Of a stretch of DNA of 40,866 nucleotides, positions 23,516 to 32,192 are shown one piece after another (the stretch's first letter is position 1; each line of letters starts with the position of its first letter). The stretch comes from Nitrospira sp. UW-LDO-01 (GTDB taxonomy: Bacteria > Nitrospirota > Nitrospiria > Nitrospirales > Nitrospiraceae): the NCBI GenBank assembly GCA_002254365.1, contig NIUT01000048.1, positions 1 to 40,866 on the forward strand, written 5' to 3'. The position numbers and the translations under genes are program-made. The notes under the pieces are model-generated. The model worked only from the letters and a program-made list of their open reading frames with translations. It made no database searches and was not told the DNA's origin.

Positions 23516-23839
23516 ATGAAGCTATTGAACTTCAGCCTCTCGCTGTTCTTACTGACCATAGCGGTTGTACCTGCCTTTGCCGAGGACCGTAGCTTTTACA
23601 GCCCGGTGATCTACATCGATAAGGAAAAGAGCCAGATCCTTATCTCAACCAGTGCCACGGTGTTCTATATTGAAGTCCCGGATGCCGCGAAACCGCATAT
23701 GGACAAGCTTCCCATTTCCAGTCTCGTAGATTTTGTCGTTGAGATGCGAGGCGAGGACAAACCGCCGTTGATCAAAACCTGGAAAGTGAAATCAGGTGAG
23801 TCGACATGTATGTACTTCAATGGGACGGAGTGCAAATAG
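23516..23839 (+). CDS. Small secreted hypothetical protein
   Basis: 107 residues with a clear signal peptide (about 1-22, cleavage after Ala-Phe-Ala). The mature part is beta-rich ('RSFYSPVIYIDKEKSQILISTSATVFYIEVP') with two Cys near the C-terminus (CMYFNGTEC), which may form a disulfide. ATG follows GAGGAGC. The family is not recognised. It lies 75 bases after the JAMM gene on the same strand, but its content gives no link to sulfur transfer. Confidence 0.7.
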   Translation: MKLLNFSLSLFLLTIAVVPAFAEDRSFYSPVIYIDKEKSQILISTSATVFYIEVPDAAKPHMDKLPISSLVDFVVEMRGEDKPPLIKTWKVKSGESTCMYFNGTECK

Positions 23840-23865
23840 AGGGTATGATTTTCTGGAGCTATACA

Positions 23866-24231
23866 CTACCGAGTTGAAGCGTCCTTCTTCCGTTCCGGTT
23901 GTTCACAAATATTTTCCCAATATTCCTCACGTACGTCCGCATCGATCTCGATTGGGACAGGCTCACCGTAGAGACGATCCTCCCCGTTTCGTTTCGGATA
24001 TGAGATCCAGTATTCCTCTTTTGAATGTACGTCGAAGGAGTTGGACTTGAACCCCTTTCCTTTCAAACTGTGAACAATCCGCCCCCTTAATAAAGCGTCT
24101 TGCCTGTTTTCGATAGCGTTACCCTTCCAATCCGTGCCGGTCCAGTTAATCCATTGCTCTTGTTCTCGATATACATGATACGAGTTTTCACGCCCTAACT
24201 CCGCATGTTGGCAATTCCTAGAACAATTCCT
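23866..24231 (-). pseudogene. 5'-truncated conserved small protein
   Basis: An open minus-strand frame of about 120 codons between stops at 24232-24234 and 23866-23868. It has no ATG or GTG and a first TTG only near the middle (24066). The C-terminal 65 residues ('EEYWISYPKRNGEDRLYGE', then 'IDADVREEYWENI') look like a small conserved family known to me from cyanobacteria and others, with unknown role. Protein-like composition extends well upstream of the TTG ('YREQEQWINWTGTDWKG'), so the true start seems to have been lost. It could also use a rare start codon. Confidence 0.45.
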
Positions 24232-24558
24232 CTAGCCCAACCGATCATCAACCGGACACTACTTTCTGTCTATGGATGAGCTCCGTCCAGAAATGCAATG
24301 TGTCCAGAAGTGTGCGATCATGAGAGAACACTATGTCCCGTCGCTGGCCATGTCGGCGATGAGGGAGGGGTTGATTTTGAGATGCCTCTGGTAGGTGCCA
24401 CGGGGGCTTGAGATTGTCCCGTTCTGACATGCATATGATACAAAGAAAAGAAGCGATCCTCCCGACTAGTCAGAAAGTCTTCGATGGATTCACATTCCAG
24501 TTCCGTGCTCGCATTCAGTGAATGCTGAGCTCAGCAGGCATGAAACGGGAGTATACAG
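24232..24558. other. Intergenic stretch upstream of Slp gene
   Basis: About 330 bases without a supported gene. A 60-codon minus-strand frame (24248-24430) exists but shows no family or ribosome binding site. No repeats or strong hairpins seen. Confidence 0.4.
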
Positions 24559-25089
24559 ATGCGCGCTACCAGATTGACTCGACCCTTCTGCGTGCTGGTC
24601 CTGTGCATGACCGTCGGATGTACCACCGTGCCGCGGAAATATCTGAGTGAGGCTGTCCCAAATCTCACATTCTCAACACTGGCTGCCGCGCCGCAGCTGT
24701 ATCACAGCCGACTGGTTGTCTTAGGGGCTGTCATTGTGAGGGAAGAGCTACGAGAGGGGGGCCTTTGGTTGCACGTCAAGAATCGCCCACTCAATAAGGA
24801 TTACCGCCCTCAGCTTCCACCCACTCCGTACGATCCTGAAGCCGGGTCCTACTGGATCGTCGTCGAGAACCCTCAAACCTTACCCAATTCCTATCGTCAT
24901 TGGGGCGACATGACTGTTGTCGGCCGTGTCATCGGCCAGGGACCCGACAATGAGCCGCTCCTGAAAATGGTCTACGTCCGAGGATGGGGAGTCACTTCCA
25001 CTCACAATGGGGTATGGGAGCACGTGGTGGATATGAACTATGTTCCATCGATGCCAGCGGCAGTCCGCGGTGAACTCGGCCAACAATAA
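24559..25089 (+). CDS. slp: Slp-family outer membrane lipoprotein
   Basis: 176 residues. The lipobox Thr-Val-Gly-Cys (Cys21) marks a lipoprotein. The rest matches the Slp family: 'VPRKYLSEAVPNLTFSTLAAAPQLYHSRLVVLGAVIV', 'WLHVKNRPLNKDYRP', 'DPEAGSYWIVVENP', 'VVGRVIGQ' and a closing aromatic segment. In E. coli Slp is a starvation- and acid-inducible outer membrane lipoprotein. A strong hairpin follows the stop. A second, more divergent Slp-like gene lies at 35338-35949. Confidence 0.9.
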   Translation: MRATRLTRPFCVLVLCMTVGCTTVPRKYLSEAVPNLTFSTLAAAPQLYHSRLVVLGAVIVREELREGGLWLHVKNRPLNKDYRPQLPPTPYDPEAGSYWIVVENPQTLPNSYRHWGDMTVVGRVIGQGPDNEPLLKMVYVRGWGVTSTHNGVWEHVVDMNYVPSMPAAVRGELGQQ

Positions 25090-25104
25090 GAGGTCAGATG
25101 GAAA

Positions 25105-25139
25105 CGTCGGTGTGTGCAGTATCCGTGCACGCACCGACG
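25105..25139 (+). terminator. Strong hairpin after Slp gene
   Basis: A 14-bp stem with one G-U pair (CGTCGGTGTGTGCA / TGCACGCACCGACG) and a 7-base loop, starting 16 bases after the slp stop. No T-run follows. Confidence 0.6.
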
Positions 25140-25784
25140 ACACCAGCACCTGGCCTGCCCTCGCTGCAAACACATGATCCGGAGGAGCCGTGTGACTGAT
25201 ACGACCGTCACCGTGTGCGCGTGGTACTTCTCCGACCGTACAGCTCTATTGGCAACAGCCGATTATTGATCTCACACCCCGCACTATTGGATGATTGGCT
25301 CAGTAATGAACGAACAGTGAGCAGAACAATATAAAGACAATGCGTATTTGGTTACACAATGATGAATGCCCTGACATTGTTGTACTGCTCATGTTGGAAA
25401 TTATCAGGCTCCCGATCCCTACTGAAACCCTGCCACTATTTGTCGGCCATGTGAGTTTCAAAAACACACGACCGTTGCCTCTCTCCCTGTCAATCGCCTT
25501 GTTGGGCAGCTCCTTTGGAATCACGATCAGCTACAGGCTCGGCCATCTCTTAAGATCGCGCGTCCCCATGACACTTAGACCATGGCCCCCCATCAGTCTG
25601 ACACACGTTCTTACCGCACAACGGTGGATAAGCCAATGGGGAAAGTATGAATGAGGCATAGCAGCAACGAGGGTTCCATGGACCGTAACCCTGTGGACAT
25701 GGCTCATCCGACGCAGAAAGGCACTTGAACGCTGTTGGTGCTGAGTTGCTGCTCTATTCCACGCGCCCACAGGAAGGTTGATTA
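25140..25784. other. Intergenic region upstream of histidine kinase
   Basis: About 650 bases with no supported gene. Overlapping frames on both strands (25340-25654 plus, 25300-25524 and 25531-25893 minus) lack ribosome binding sites and recognisable content. It may hold the promoter of the kinase operon and gene debris. Confidence 0.45.
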
Positions 25785-27896
25785 ATGCTTGAACGTCTGA
25801 CTCAGGTTTCACTTGAGAAAATGGTGGCGATGGGTTTTGGGGCCGTACTCGTCCTCCTCTTCGGAATTGGGTTCGTCTCGTATTGGAATACAACCGACCT
25901 CATCGGTCGTGAAGTCCGGGTTGTGCACACCCATCAGGTACGAGAGGCGATCGAACACCTGCTGCATCTGATGGAGGATGCTGAAGACAGACAGAGATTT
26001 GATCTTCTGATCGGCGAAGACCAGTATCAGCGCTCGTATCGTGAGGCGAGACGGAATATCGACGCCAAGATACAACACCTTGCGGATCTCACATCCGATG
26101 ACGAGGCCCAGCAGGCACACCTGCTCGCCTTGCGTCAGTTGATCGGTCTGAGATTAGCACAGCTCAAAGAAACCATCGAGATACGGAATGCCGGACGGCT
26201 TGGACCAGCTGAACAGCGAGCCCATCTGAATGCCGGCAAAGCGCTCATGGACGAAATCCTCATGGTATTTAGTACGATGCGGGAGGAGGAGCAGCGTCAG
26301 CTGATGACCTGGTCGAGGCAAGCCGATCAGGCAGCGGCGTTCACGCTCACGTTCATCGTCATTGGAACCTTCTTGACGATTGGGCTCGCCATTGGTGGGG
26401 GAGCATTGATCTATTACGACCTGTCGAAGCGCCGCCAGGCTGAACAGGCTGCGATGATGGGCCATGTGCGACAAACCTTGATTTTGCGCAGTCTCCCCGT
26501 TGTGCTGTACTCCGCGAAAGGTTCCAGAGACTATGGCGCCTTGTGGGTGAGCGAGAACATTGAGAAGGTGGCAGGGTTTCCTGCACAAAACTTTCTGGAT
26601 GACTCATCACTGTGGGCATCGCGGCTTCATCCTGACGACCGAGACAAAACCTTCAGGACGTTCGACACGCTCTCACAAACCAACACACTGGCGACAGAGT
26701 ACCGGTGGCAGAGACGTGACGGCGAGTACCGCTGGTTTCGTAACCAAGCCATGCTGATCCGACAGTCAGACGGATCTCCACAGGAACTCATCGGTCTCTT
26801 GGCCGACATCACCGAAGAACGGCAGGCGAACGACCTGATTCGCCGACAGGCTGACATCATCAATCAAATCCAAGAATCGGTGATCACGGTTGATATGAAT
26901 GGCTACGTCACGAGCTGGAATCACGGAGCAGAGCTGCTGCTTGGCTATATGGCAATAGAGGCGCTCGGCAAGCACATCTCATTCGTGTACCCGGAAGAGG
27001 ACCGTGAGTTTCTGGAACGGCATGTCCTGGCTCCCGTGAGAGTCAAAGGCACTCACCAGATCGAAATCAGGAGGCGCACCAAGTCCGGGGCACTCAGGTA
27101 CGCTCACCTCTCGCTGACCTTGCTCCGGAACGATCGGGGTGATCCCACCGACATCGTCGGTTATTCCATGGACATCACCGATCGGAAGCGAGGCGAAGAG
27201 GCATTACTCAAATCTCGCAACCAACTGGCTGCGCTTGCCGTTCGCTTGGAGACGGTGCGAGAAGAAGAACGAGGAAGAATCGCCCTCGAAGTTCATGACG
27301 TCTTGGGACAAGCCTTGACTGGCCTCAAGCTGGATGTGTCATGGGTCTACAAGCAAATACTTGAATCCAAGGGCTCGCTCGAGCCATCTCCTGTCCTTTC
27401 AAGACTGGCGAGGTCACAGGAGCTCCTTGACACTACCATTCGATCGGTGAGGGAGATCGCAACGACCTTACGGCCCAGTGTGTTGGATCAACTCGGCCTG
27501 GAAGCGGCCATTGAATGGCAGGCACAAGAGTTTAGCCATCGGACTGGAATTGCCTGTACGACTAGTATTTCACCGGATCACATTCATGTGGACGCACAGC
27601 AGTCGACGGCGCTCTTTCGCATCCTCCAAGAGGTCTTGACGAACGTGGTACGCCACGCCCATGCTACTAACGTGAACATCAGGCTGGAAGAAACCTGTGA
27701 GCATGTCATGATGCAAGTCAGGGATAACGGCACAGGCATCACCGCTGTTGAACAGTCCGGACCTCAAGCTTTCGGCCTCCTAGGGATGCGCCTCCGTGCC
27801 CAACAGCAGGGCGGGACATTCGACATTCAGGGCACATCAGGAAAAGGAACAACGGTGACAGTCAAGATCCCGCTCGTGCACATACACAATGATTAA
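25785..27896 (+). CDS. Membrane histidine kinase with two PAS domains (NarX/HisKA_3 type)
   Basis: 703 residues. TM helix 1 (about 13-32), a periplasmic helical sensor of CHASE3 type (about 35-180), TM helix 2 (about 183-209), two PAS/PAC units (about 230-350 and 355-475), HisKA_3 dimerisation domain with the phospho-acceptor His504 in 'ALEVHDVLGQ', and an HATPase domain with 'LTNVVRHAHAT' (N box) and 'GLLGMRLRA' (G box). The stimulus is unknown. The response regulator overlaps its 3' end by 8 bases. ATG follows GGAAGG. Confidence 0.93.
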   Translation: MLERLTQVSLEKMVAMGFGAVLVLLFGIGFVSYWNTTDLIGREVRVVHTHQVREAIEHLLHLMEDAEDRQRFDLLIGEDQYQRSYREARRNIDAKIQHLADLTSDDEAQQAHLLALRQLIGLRLAQLKETIEIRNAGRLGPAEQRAHLNAGKALMDEILMVFSTMREEEQRQLMTWSRQADQAAAFTLTFIVIGTFLTIGLAIGGGALIYYDLSKRRQAEQAAMMGHVRQTLILRSLPVVLYSAKGSRDYGALWVSENIEKVAGFPAQNFLDDSSLWASRLHPDDRDKTFRTFDTLSQTNTLATEYRWQRRDGEYRWFRNQAMLIRQSDGSPQELIGLLADITEERQANDLIRRQADIINQIQESVITVDMNGYVTSWNHGAELLLGYMAIEALGKHISFVYPEEDREFLERHVLAPVRVKGTHQIEIRRRTKSGALRYAHLSLTLLRNDRGDPTDIVGYSMDITDRKRGEEALLKSRNQLAALAVRLETVREEERGRIALEVHDVLGQALTGLKLDVSWVYKQILESKGSLEPSPVLSRLARSQELLDTTIRSVREIATTLRPSVLDQLGLEAAIEWQAQEFSHRTGIACTTSISPDHIHVDAQQSTALFRILQEVLTNVVRHAHATNVNIRLEETCEHVMMQVRDNGTGITAVEQSGPQAFGLLGMRLRAQQQGGTFDIQGTSGKGTTVTVKIPLVHIHND

Positions 27897-28527
27897 CATT
27901 TTACTCGCAGACGACCATCCGTACCTTCGCCGAGGTCTCAGCCAGATCCTCACCGATGAATTTCCAGGAGTCGTGATTGGTGAGGCATCGAATGTCCCTG
28001 AGTTGCTGGAACAGGCACAGAAACACCGATGGGATGTGGTGGTATTGGATCTCACGATGCCGGGAAGAGGCGGATTGGAGGGGTTGCATGAGCTGAAACG
28101 GCTCCTCCCACACCTTCCCGTTTTGGTCTTGAGCGTGCACCCGGAAGACCAGTTTGCCGTGCGTGTGTTGCGTGCCGGTGGTGCGGGGTATCTGACAAAG
28201 GAAAGCGCTCCGCAGGAATTGGTGCACGCTATTAAAGTGATCTTGAGAGGGGGGAAATATATCACACCCAAAGCGGCTGAGCTGCTGGCATCGCACCTTC
28301 AGCAACACGGCGATCACGACCAACCGCTCCACAGTTCGTTGTCCGATCGAGAGGATCAGGTATTCCGTTTGATCGCCGGCGGCAGCACGATCACGGAGAT
28401 TGCCGACCAGCTGTCCCTCAGCATCAAAACCGTCAGTACCTATCGAGCCCGCATCTTGGAGAAGCTGAATCTCAAGACCAATGCAGACCTGGCACGCTAT
28501 GCGGTCCAGTATCACCTCGTGGAATAA
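27889..28527 (+). CDS. NarL/FixJ-family response regulator
   Basis: 212 residues. Receiver domain with the acidic pair Asp8-Asp9, phospho-acceptor Asp54 ('VVLDLTMPG') and the conserved Lys in 'GYLTKES'. A LuxR-type HTH follows (about 145-205; 'LSDREDQVFRLIAGGSTITEIA', 'LSIKTVSTYRARILEKL'). It is the cognate partner of the overlapping HisKA_3 kinase and should act as a DNA-binding regulator. Targets are unknown; the small-protein cluster downstream is a candidate by position only. Confidence 0.94.
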   Translation: MINILLADDHPYLRRGLSQILTDEFPGVVIGEASNVPELLEQAQKHRWDVVVLDLTMPGRGGLEGLHELKRLLPHLPVLVLSVHPEDQFAVRVLRAGGAGYLTKESAPQELVHAIKVILRGGKYITPKAAELLASHLQQHGDHDQPLHSSLSDREDQVFRLIAGGSTITEIADQLSLSIKTVSTYRARILEKLNLKTNADLARYAVQYHLVE

Positions 28528-28805
28528 TCACGATCGCTGCCCCTTCCCTATTCTTCCCAACATAGTTCCTCGCTCCTGACCGATCACCCATTGATCCCTC
28601 TCCGCTACCGTGCCCCATCCCTATCGGACGATTCCTACAGACCACACCGGACAACTCCCACAGGGACGAGCGCCCCAGTCCTATCCTCCAGAATACGTGG
28701 ATGGGGTTTACTTTGGCCTGCACGCTCTGGACGAGGATGACCGCATGGCAGACCATGCAAGGCAAACCTGTCCAGATACCAAAACCGGAAGAAGGGACAA
28801 ATACA
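28528..28805. other. Leader region of zinc-ribbon gene with conserved element
   Basis: Pyrimidine-rich spacer after the response regulator. It contains the diverged copy (about 28625-28707) of the leader element also found at 34662-34737 and 38137-38212. Confidence 0.5.
28625..28707 (+). repeat. Conserved leader element, copy A (diverged)
   Basis: Shares the ordered blocks TTCCTACAGACC, TCCCACA, CCCC.GTCC.ATCCTC and GAAT with copies B (34662-34737) and C (38137-38212). It lies about 100 bases before the start codon of a zinc-ribbon gene, as does copy C. Confidence 0.6.
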
Positions 28806-29015
28806 ATGGGTTGTCGCCGTTGCGGAGGAATGTTAGCGGCCGAGCTTGTTACCGCAATGTACCAATTGGTGTGTGAGAAGAGAGTCATGACGGGTCCCTA
28901 CTGTCATTGCCACGACATTGACGGTTCAATGTGGGCCTCTTTGTTGCCAGATGAGAAGGACCCAGCTGTGGAGCCGCCGAATGACGGCAGGACATCGGAA
29001 TGGAAACAACCATGA
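28806..29015 (+). CDS. Small Cys-rich (zinc-ribbon-like) protein, copy A
   Basis: 69 residues from ATG 28806; the frame extends upstream without a better start. 'GCRRCGGMLAAEL' supplies CxxC, and 'VCEKRV..GPYCHCHDIDGS' supplies further Cys/His ligands. A clear paralogue is at 38325-38534, with the same spacing and flanking leader. The stop overlaps a downstream ATG (ATGA), as in the paralogue where a receiver gene follows. Probably a small regulatory or nucleic-acid-binding protein; function unknown. Confidence 0.65.
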   Translation: MGCRRCGGMLAAELVTAMYQLVCEKRVMTGPYCHCHDIDGSMWASLLPDEKDPAVEPPNDGRTSEWKQP

Positions 29016-29134
29016 CCGACGTTGAAACATGTAGGTTGCTTCTGACGGTCGTACAGAGACACGGCTCCAAAGCGACCGCGAGAGGCCGGACGAGTGTACC
29101 TTACGAAACATATACAAGGGAGCCTCCAGCATAG
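29012..29134 (+). CDS. Possible coupled 40-residue ORF
   Basis: ATG overlaps the zinc-ribbon stop (ATGA). The product is short, basic and without recognised features. In the paralogous locus this position starts a receiver protein, so this frame may be a chance or decayed remnant. Confidence 0.2.
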   Translation: MTDVETCRLLLTVVQRHGSKATARGRTSVPYETYTREPPA

Positions 29135-29207
29135 GTACGCCTCACGCTGTCGATAACCCATTATTCAGAGAGCTCATACGAGGGCACTGCTTACGGAGGA
29201 GGGAATC

Positions 29208-29870
29208 GTGAAGGGGACCACCATAGTGAATCACACCGCTACGACCGTGCCACAAGGACCACACAGAAGCGCACTGCTCCAAGGGCTTCTCGACCGGACG
29301 GATGTTCCGAGCGAATCTCGTCGGATACAACAAGAGATGAACCACCATGTACGTGCCGGAGAATCCAACCTCAACACTGAGATCGTCATCAGGTTGCTGA
29401 ATGAGGCCCTGGGTATGGCCGTTATCTCCATTCTTCGCTACAAGCGCCGTTACTTCATGACTGCCGAGATCAGGTCTCGTCGGGTGGAGACGATGTTGGT
29501 CCAACATGTCGCTGATGTGCAGGCATATGCCGATCAATTGGCTGAGCATATCGAGCAGCTGGGCGGTCAGGCGCTTTTGCCATTTGAACGGCTGCTGAAC
29601 CGGAGCCACGCAGAGCAGGTCGAAGTGAATTCGTTAGCAGAGATGATCATGGCCGATCTGTTCTCCGAACAGGGTGCGATCCATAACTATCGAAAGCTCA
29701 TCGCCTCTATCGGCAACGATGATCAGAGGACCAGGCAAGTATTGGAGAGGATTCTGGCGCAGGAAGAAGCGCACGCGGAGAGTCTGGCCGGTCTCTTGAG
29801 GGATAGACCGTCACAGTCTTGCTGTGACGATGCAATTGCACCACATGGAGCACAGAAGGAGAAGTTATGA
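29208..29870 (+). CDS. Ferritin-like protein with incomplete di-iron site
   Basis: 220 residues from GTG, preceded by GGAGGAGGG. A long unstructured N-terminus (about 45 residues) precedes a four-helix ferritin-like domain. Expected ligands Glu66 (helix A), Glu144 (helix C) and Glu176/His179 in 'EEAHAE' (helix D) are present. In helix B the usual Glu-x-x-His is Val104...Tyr107 in 'VQAYADQLAEHIEQLGG'. One half of the metal site is therefore missing, and normal ferroxidase activity is doubtful. It could bind one metal, heme or act structurally. Its stop overlaps the next zinc-ribbon gene. Confidence 0.78.
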   Translation: MKGTTIVNHTATTVPQGPHRSALLQGLLDRTDVPSESRRIQQEMNHHVRAGESNLNTEIVIRLLNEALGMAVISILRYKRRYFMTAEIRSRRVETMLVQHVADVQAYADQLAEHIEQLGGQALLPFERLLNRSHAEQVEVNSLAEMIMADLFSEQGAIHNYRKLIASIGNDDQRTRQVLERILAQEEAHAESLAGLLRDRPSQSCCDDAIAPHGAQKEKL

Positions 29871-30109
29871 TGTGTCACCGCTGTCGAGGGTTCCTGGTAT
29901 ACCATACCTTCTATGGTTTGAATCTCAAGGCAGACGCTCGCCACACCACTACACGTTGCATCAATTGTGGGCACGTCGAAGATGCTGTCGTTCGTGCCAA
30001 TCGGGTCCGCGCTTCGGTGAGTACACCGGCAACGCCGCACGAAAGGGTCCCGACGGGCGACGTGGAATGCATCAAGATGCACTCGAAAGAGCCGGCATCG
30101 ATCGGATGA
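29867..30109 (+). CDS. Small zinc-ribbon protein coupled to ferritin-like gene
   Basis: 80 residues. CHRC (3-6) and CINC (31-34) form a zinc ribbon; the remaining part is polar with a Pro/Thr-rich tail. The start ATG overlaps the ferritin-like stop (ATGA), so the two are translated together. Unlike copies A and C of the other small Cys-rich family, it lacks the Cys-His-Cys motif. Function unknown. Confidence 0.6.
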   Translation: MMCHRCRGFLVYHTFYGLNLKADARHTTTRCINCGHVEDAVVRANRVRASVSTPATPHERVPTGDVECIKMHSKEPASIG

Positions 30110-30211
30110 GCAGGTATTGCTGACACTTGGGCTCCTCTCCCAATCACTCATGGCAGGGGAGCCTGAGTACCTATGTTGAGTTGTCGTTCTAATCCTAGGT
30201 CGAGAGGTGCG

Positions 30212-30766
30212 ATGATAAGCGAAAGCATCAGGCGACATCACCCGATATCACAGCGGCAGCTCGGACAGCCGCCGGTCGACGAAGTAAGCCCTCTGAATGA
30301 CTCGGCGCGCTACGGGTCCGGCATTCTGCTGTTCTCTCGCCGAAAGAAATTGCTGCATGCGGATCGCCGAGCTTTGGAACTGATAGCCCATCCCGATCAA
30401 CTTCTGTGTGATCCAGGCTGCGGAATCCATGTGGGGCCAGCGTGCGAACTCTTGAACGCCGTTCAAGCAGCCTTGGACCATCGCAGAGCGGCCAGTATCT
30501 GGGAGCCCTTTGAACTGAAGCATGTCATCTTTGAGCAAAGGCGCAAACTTGTGATGCGCGGTCTTGGACTCATAGATCGGGAGTCCCACGATGACTCACG
30601 TATTATGATCCTCCTGGAGGAGGTTCACCTTCGACAAGAGCACTGTGAGTCCCAGGAACAGGCAATCAGGATATTTCCTGGGAAAAGCGGCACAGGAATT
30701 CTGGGATCAGCGTACCTCGGGTCTGCTCACGGAGTGTTTGATAGGGGCAGTGATGGAGCGCCTTGA
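30212..30766 (+). CDS. PAS-like regulator lacking its HTH
   Basis: 184 residues from ATG 30212, preceded by GAGAGGTG. Residues about 30-145 resemble the PAS-like sensor part of LuxR-type regulators I associate with Nitrospira ('GSGILLFSRRKKLLHADRRALELI', then 'LVMRGLGLIDRESHDDSRIMILLEEV'). Where such proteins continue into a LuxR HTH, this one ends in a Gly/Ser-rich tail of about 45 residues without HTH character, and no HTH is found in the other frames downstream. It is either a truncated gene or a sensor-only protein. Confidence 0.5.
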   Translation: MISESIRRHHPISQRQLGQPPVDEVSPLNDSARYGSGILLFSRRKKLLHADRRALELIAHPDQLLCDPGCGIHVGPACELLNAVQAALDHRRAASIWEPFELKHVIFEQRRKLVMRGLGLIDRESHDDSRIMILLEEVHLRQEHCESQEQAIRIFPGKSGTGILGSAYLGSAHGVFDRGSDGAP

Positions 30767-30820
30767 CCATGCGTCCGACAGGAACTGACCATGCATCGGA
30801 TACCAGCGGAGGGTTCAACA

Positions 30821-31075
30821 ATGAAGCTCTGGAAGCATGACGTACCAGGTTCATCACAGATTTCGTCGAGCATCATCGAGGATGAGCGCCGTCAGAAGCC
30901 TGTTCACGAGAAGCGGGTCGGTCTATCGACGAGAGTGCGGGGAATCGATTGTATGCTGGCGGATATCGAGATGCAGATTCGGAAGCTTCGGCAGGAGAGG
31001 ATCCATCTCAGTCTGGTGCGAGAAGGATTGACTAACAGGCTCTCAGGGTTACGCCGGAACGTAGAGGTTGCATGA
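30821..31075 (+). CDS. Small coiled-coil hypothetical protein
   Basis: 84 residues. The start is ATG 30821 because GGAGGG lies 8 bases upstream; an in-frame ATG 30 bases earlier lacks one. The C-terminal half ('IDCMLADIEMQIRKLRQERIHLSLVREGLTNRL') is a strong amphipathic helix likely to form a coiled coil. Function unknown. The SpoIIAA-Usp gene follows about 110 bases later. Confidence 0.55.
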   Translation: MKLWKHDVPGSSQISSSIIEDERRQKPVHEKRVGLSTRVRGIDCMLADIEMQIRKLRQERIHLSLVREGLTNRLSGLRRNVEVA

Positions 31076-31188
31076 GATGCCTGAGTGCACACAGAAACCA
31101 TTGATTGCTCTCCGACATCTGTGAGGTTCTGAAAAGCGAGCGGCCCTGTATCCGCAAGATAGACATCCTGGTCTCAGAGGGGGAACAT

Positions 31189-32085
31189 ATGATTGAGATC
31201 TTGAACGGATTTCCTCCAACAGTCATGGGGTTTGCCTGCAAAAACCACGTGACCAAAGAAGATTACGAACATGTTTTGACTCCCACCCTCGCACAAGCTC
31301 TTGCAGACTACCAGAAGGTCCGCCTGTATTTTCAGATAGACCCCAACTTTGCCGGGGTGGAACCGAGCGCGTTGTGGGAGGACTGCAAACTAGGAATGAA
31401 GCATCTCTTTCGCTGGGACCGCATCGCCGTCGTGACCGATGTAGAGTGGATTCGGCATATATTCAAAGCCTTCAGCCCTATGATTCCCTGCACGGCAAGG
31501 GTGTTTCGGCTCGACGAGATATCGATAGCAAAAGACTGGGTGATTGAGGGGGCAGCGGAACAAGAGCCGGCCACACTTACGAATAGGAGAGAGAACTTCC
31601 TGATTGCAGTGGAGGACTCTGCAGCATCGCTCAAGGCGGTCTCCTACGTCAGTCAGATCATTCGGGGACGCACGGATATCCACGTGCGTCTCCTGCATGT
31701 ACTCCCCCCCATTCCACCAGGACTTCTGGAGTTCGGAGGGGCTGAACAACCTCAACTCGAGCAGCGTCTCAGCGGCGAACTTCGTCAAGACCAAGCACGA
31801 TGGATTGAAACGGCGAAGCACAACGCCCAGGCGTCGCTCGATAAAGCTCTGGCTATCCTCCTCCAGGGTGGATTGTCCCCAAACACAGTCAGTACAAGTT
31901 TTTCTTCCCCCATTCACCGTCCTGATGTCGCTCAGGAGATCCTTCAGGTGGCCCAGACTTGGAAATGTGGGACGCTGGTTGTTGGCCGACACACCCGTTC
32001 GTGGATCAAGGAAATTCGTTCCACGCATGTCGGCGAGGATCTCGTCCGGAAGGGACAAGGATTTGCCATTTGGGTGGTCGAGTAG
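31189..32085 (+). CDS. SpoIIAA-like / universal stress protein (UspA) fusion
   Basis: 298 residues from ATG 31189, preceded by AGAGGGGG. Residues 1-120 match the SpoIIAA-like (STAS-fold) family: 'MIEILNGFPPTVMGFACKNHVT', 'DRIAVVTDVEWIRHI' and 'ARVFRLDEISIAKDWV'. Residues about 150-298 are a UspA domain: 'NFLIAVEDSAASLKAVSYVSQI' at its start and 'GTLVVGRHTRSWIKEI', 'THVGEDLVRKGQGFAIWVV' at its end. The nucleotide-binding Gly-x-Gly motif is altered, so ATP binding is uncertain. Each domain is usually a separate protein; fusion suggests a stress-response adaptor. Confidence 0.82.
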   Translation: MIEILNGFPPTVMGFACKNHVTKEDYEHVLTPTLAQALADYQKVRLYFQIDPNFAGVEPSALWEDCKLGMKHLFRWDRIAVVTDVEWIRHIFKAFSPMIPCTARVFRLDEISIAKDWVIEGAAEQEPATLTNRRENFLIAVEDSAASLKAVSYVSQIIRGRTDIHVRLLHVLPPIPPGLLEFGGAEQPQLEQRLSGELRQDQARWIETAKHNAQASLDKALAILLQGGLSPNTVSTSFSSPIHRPDVAQEILQVAQTWKCGTLVVGRHTRSWIKEIRSTHVGEDLVRKGQGFAIWVVE

Positions 32086-32192
32086 CCTGTGCCGGGTGTA
32101 TGACGAAGCACAAAACTTTCGCTGTTCTTGCTCACGATAGAGGGAGCATATCTCGTTTGCTCATCATCGACTGCTCTACACGGCAGGTACTC

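Noticed and set aside
27901-28515. 204-codon minus-strand ORF
   Set aside because: Antisense to the NarL-type response regulator, which has complete receiver and HTH motifs.
28610-28876. 88-codon ORF overlapping the zinc-ribbon gene copy A
   Set aside because: A different frame without Cys motif or ribosome binding site; the zinc-ribbon frame has a clear paralogue.
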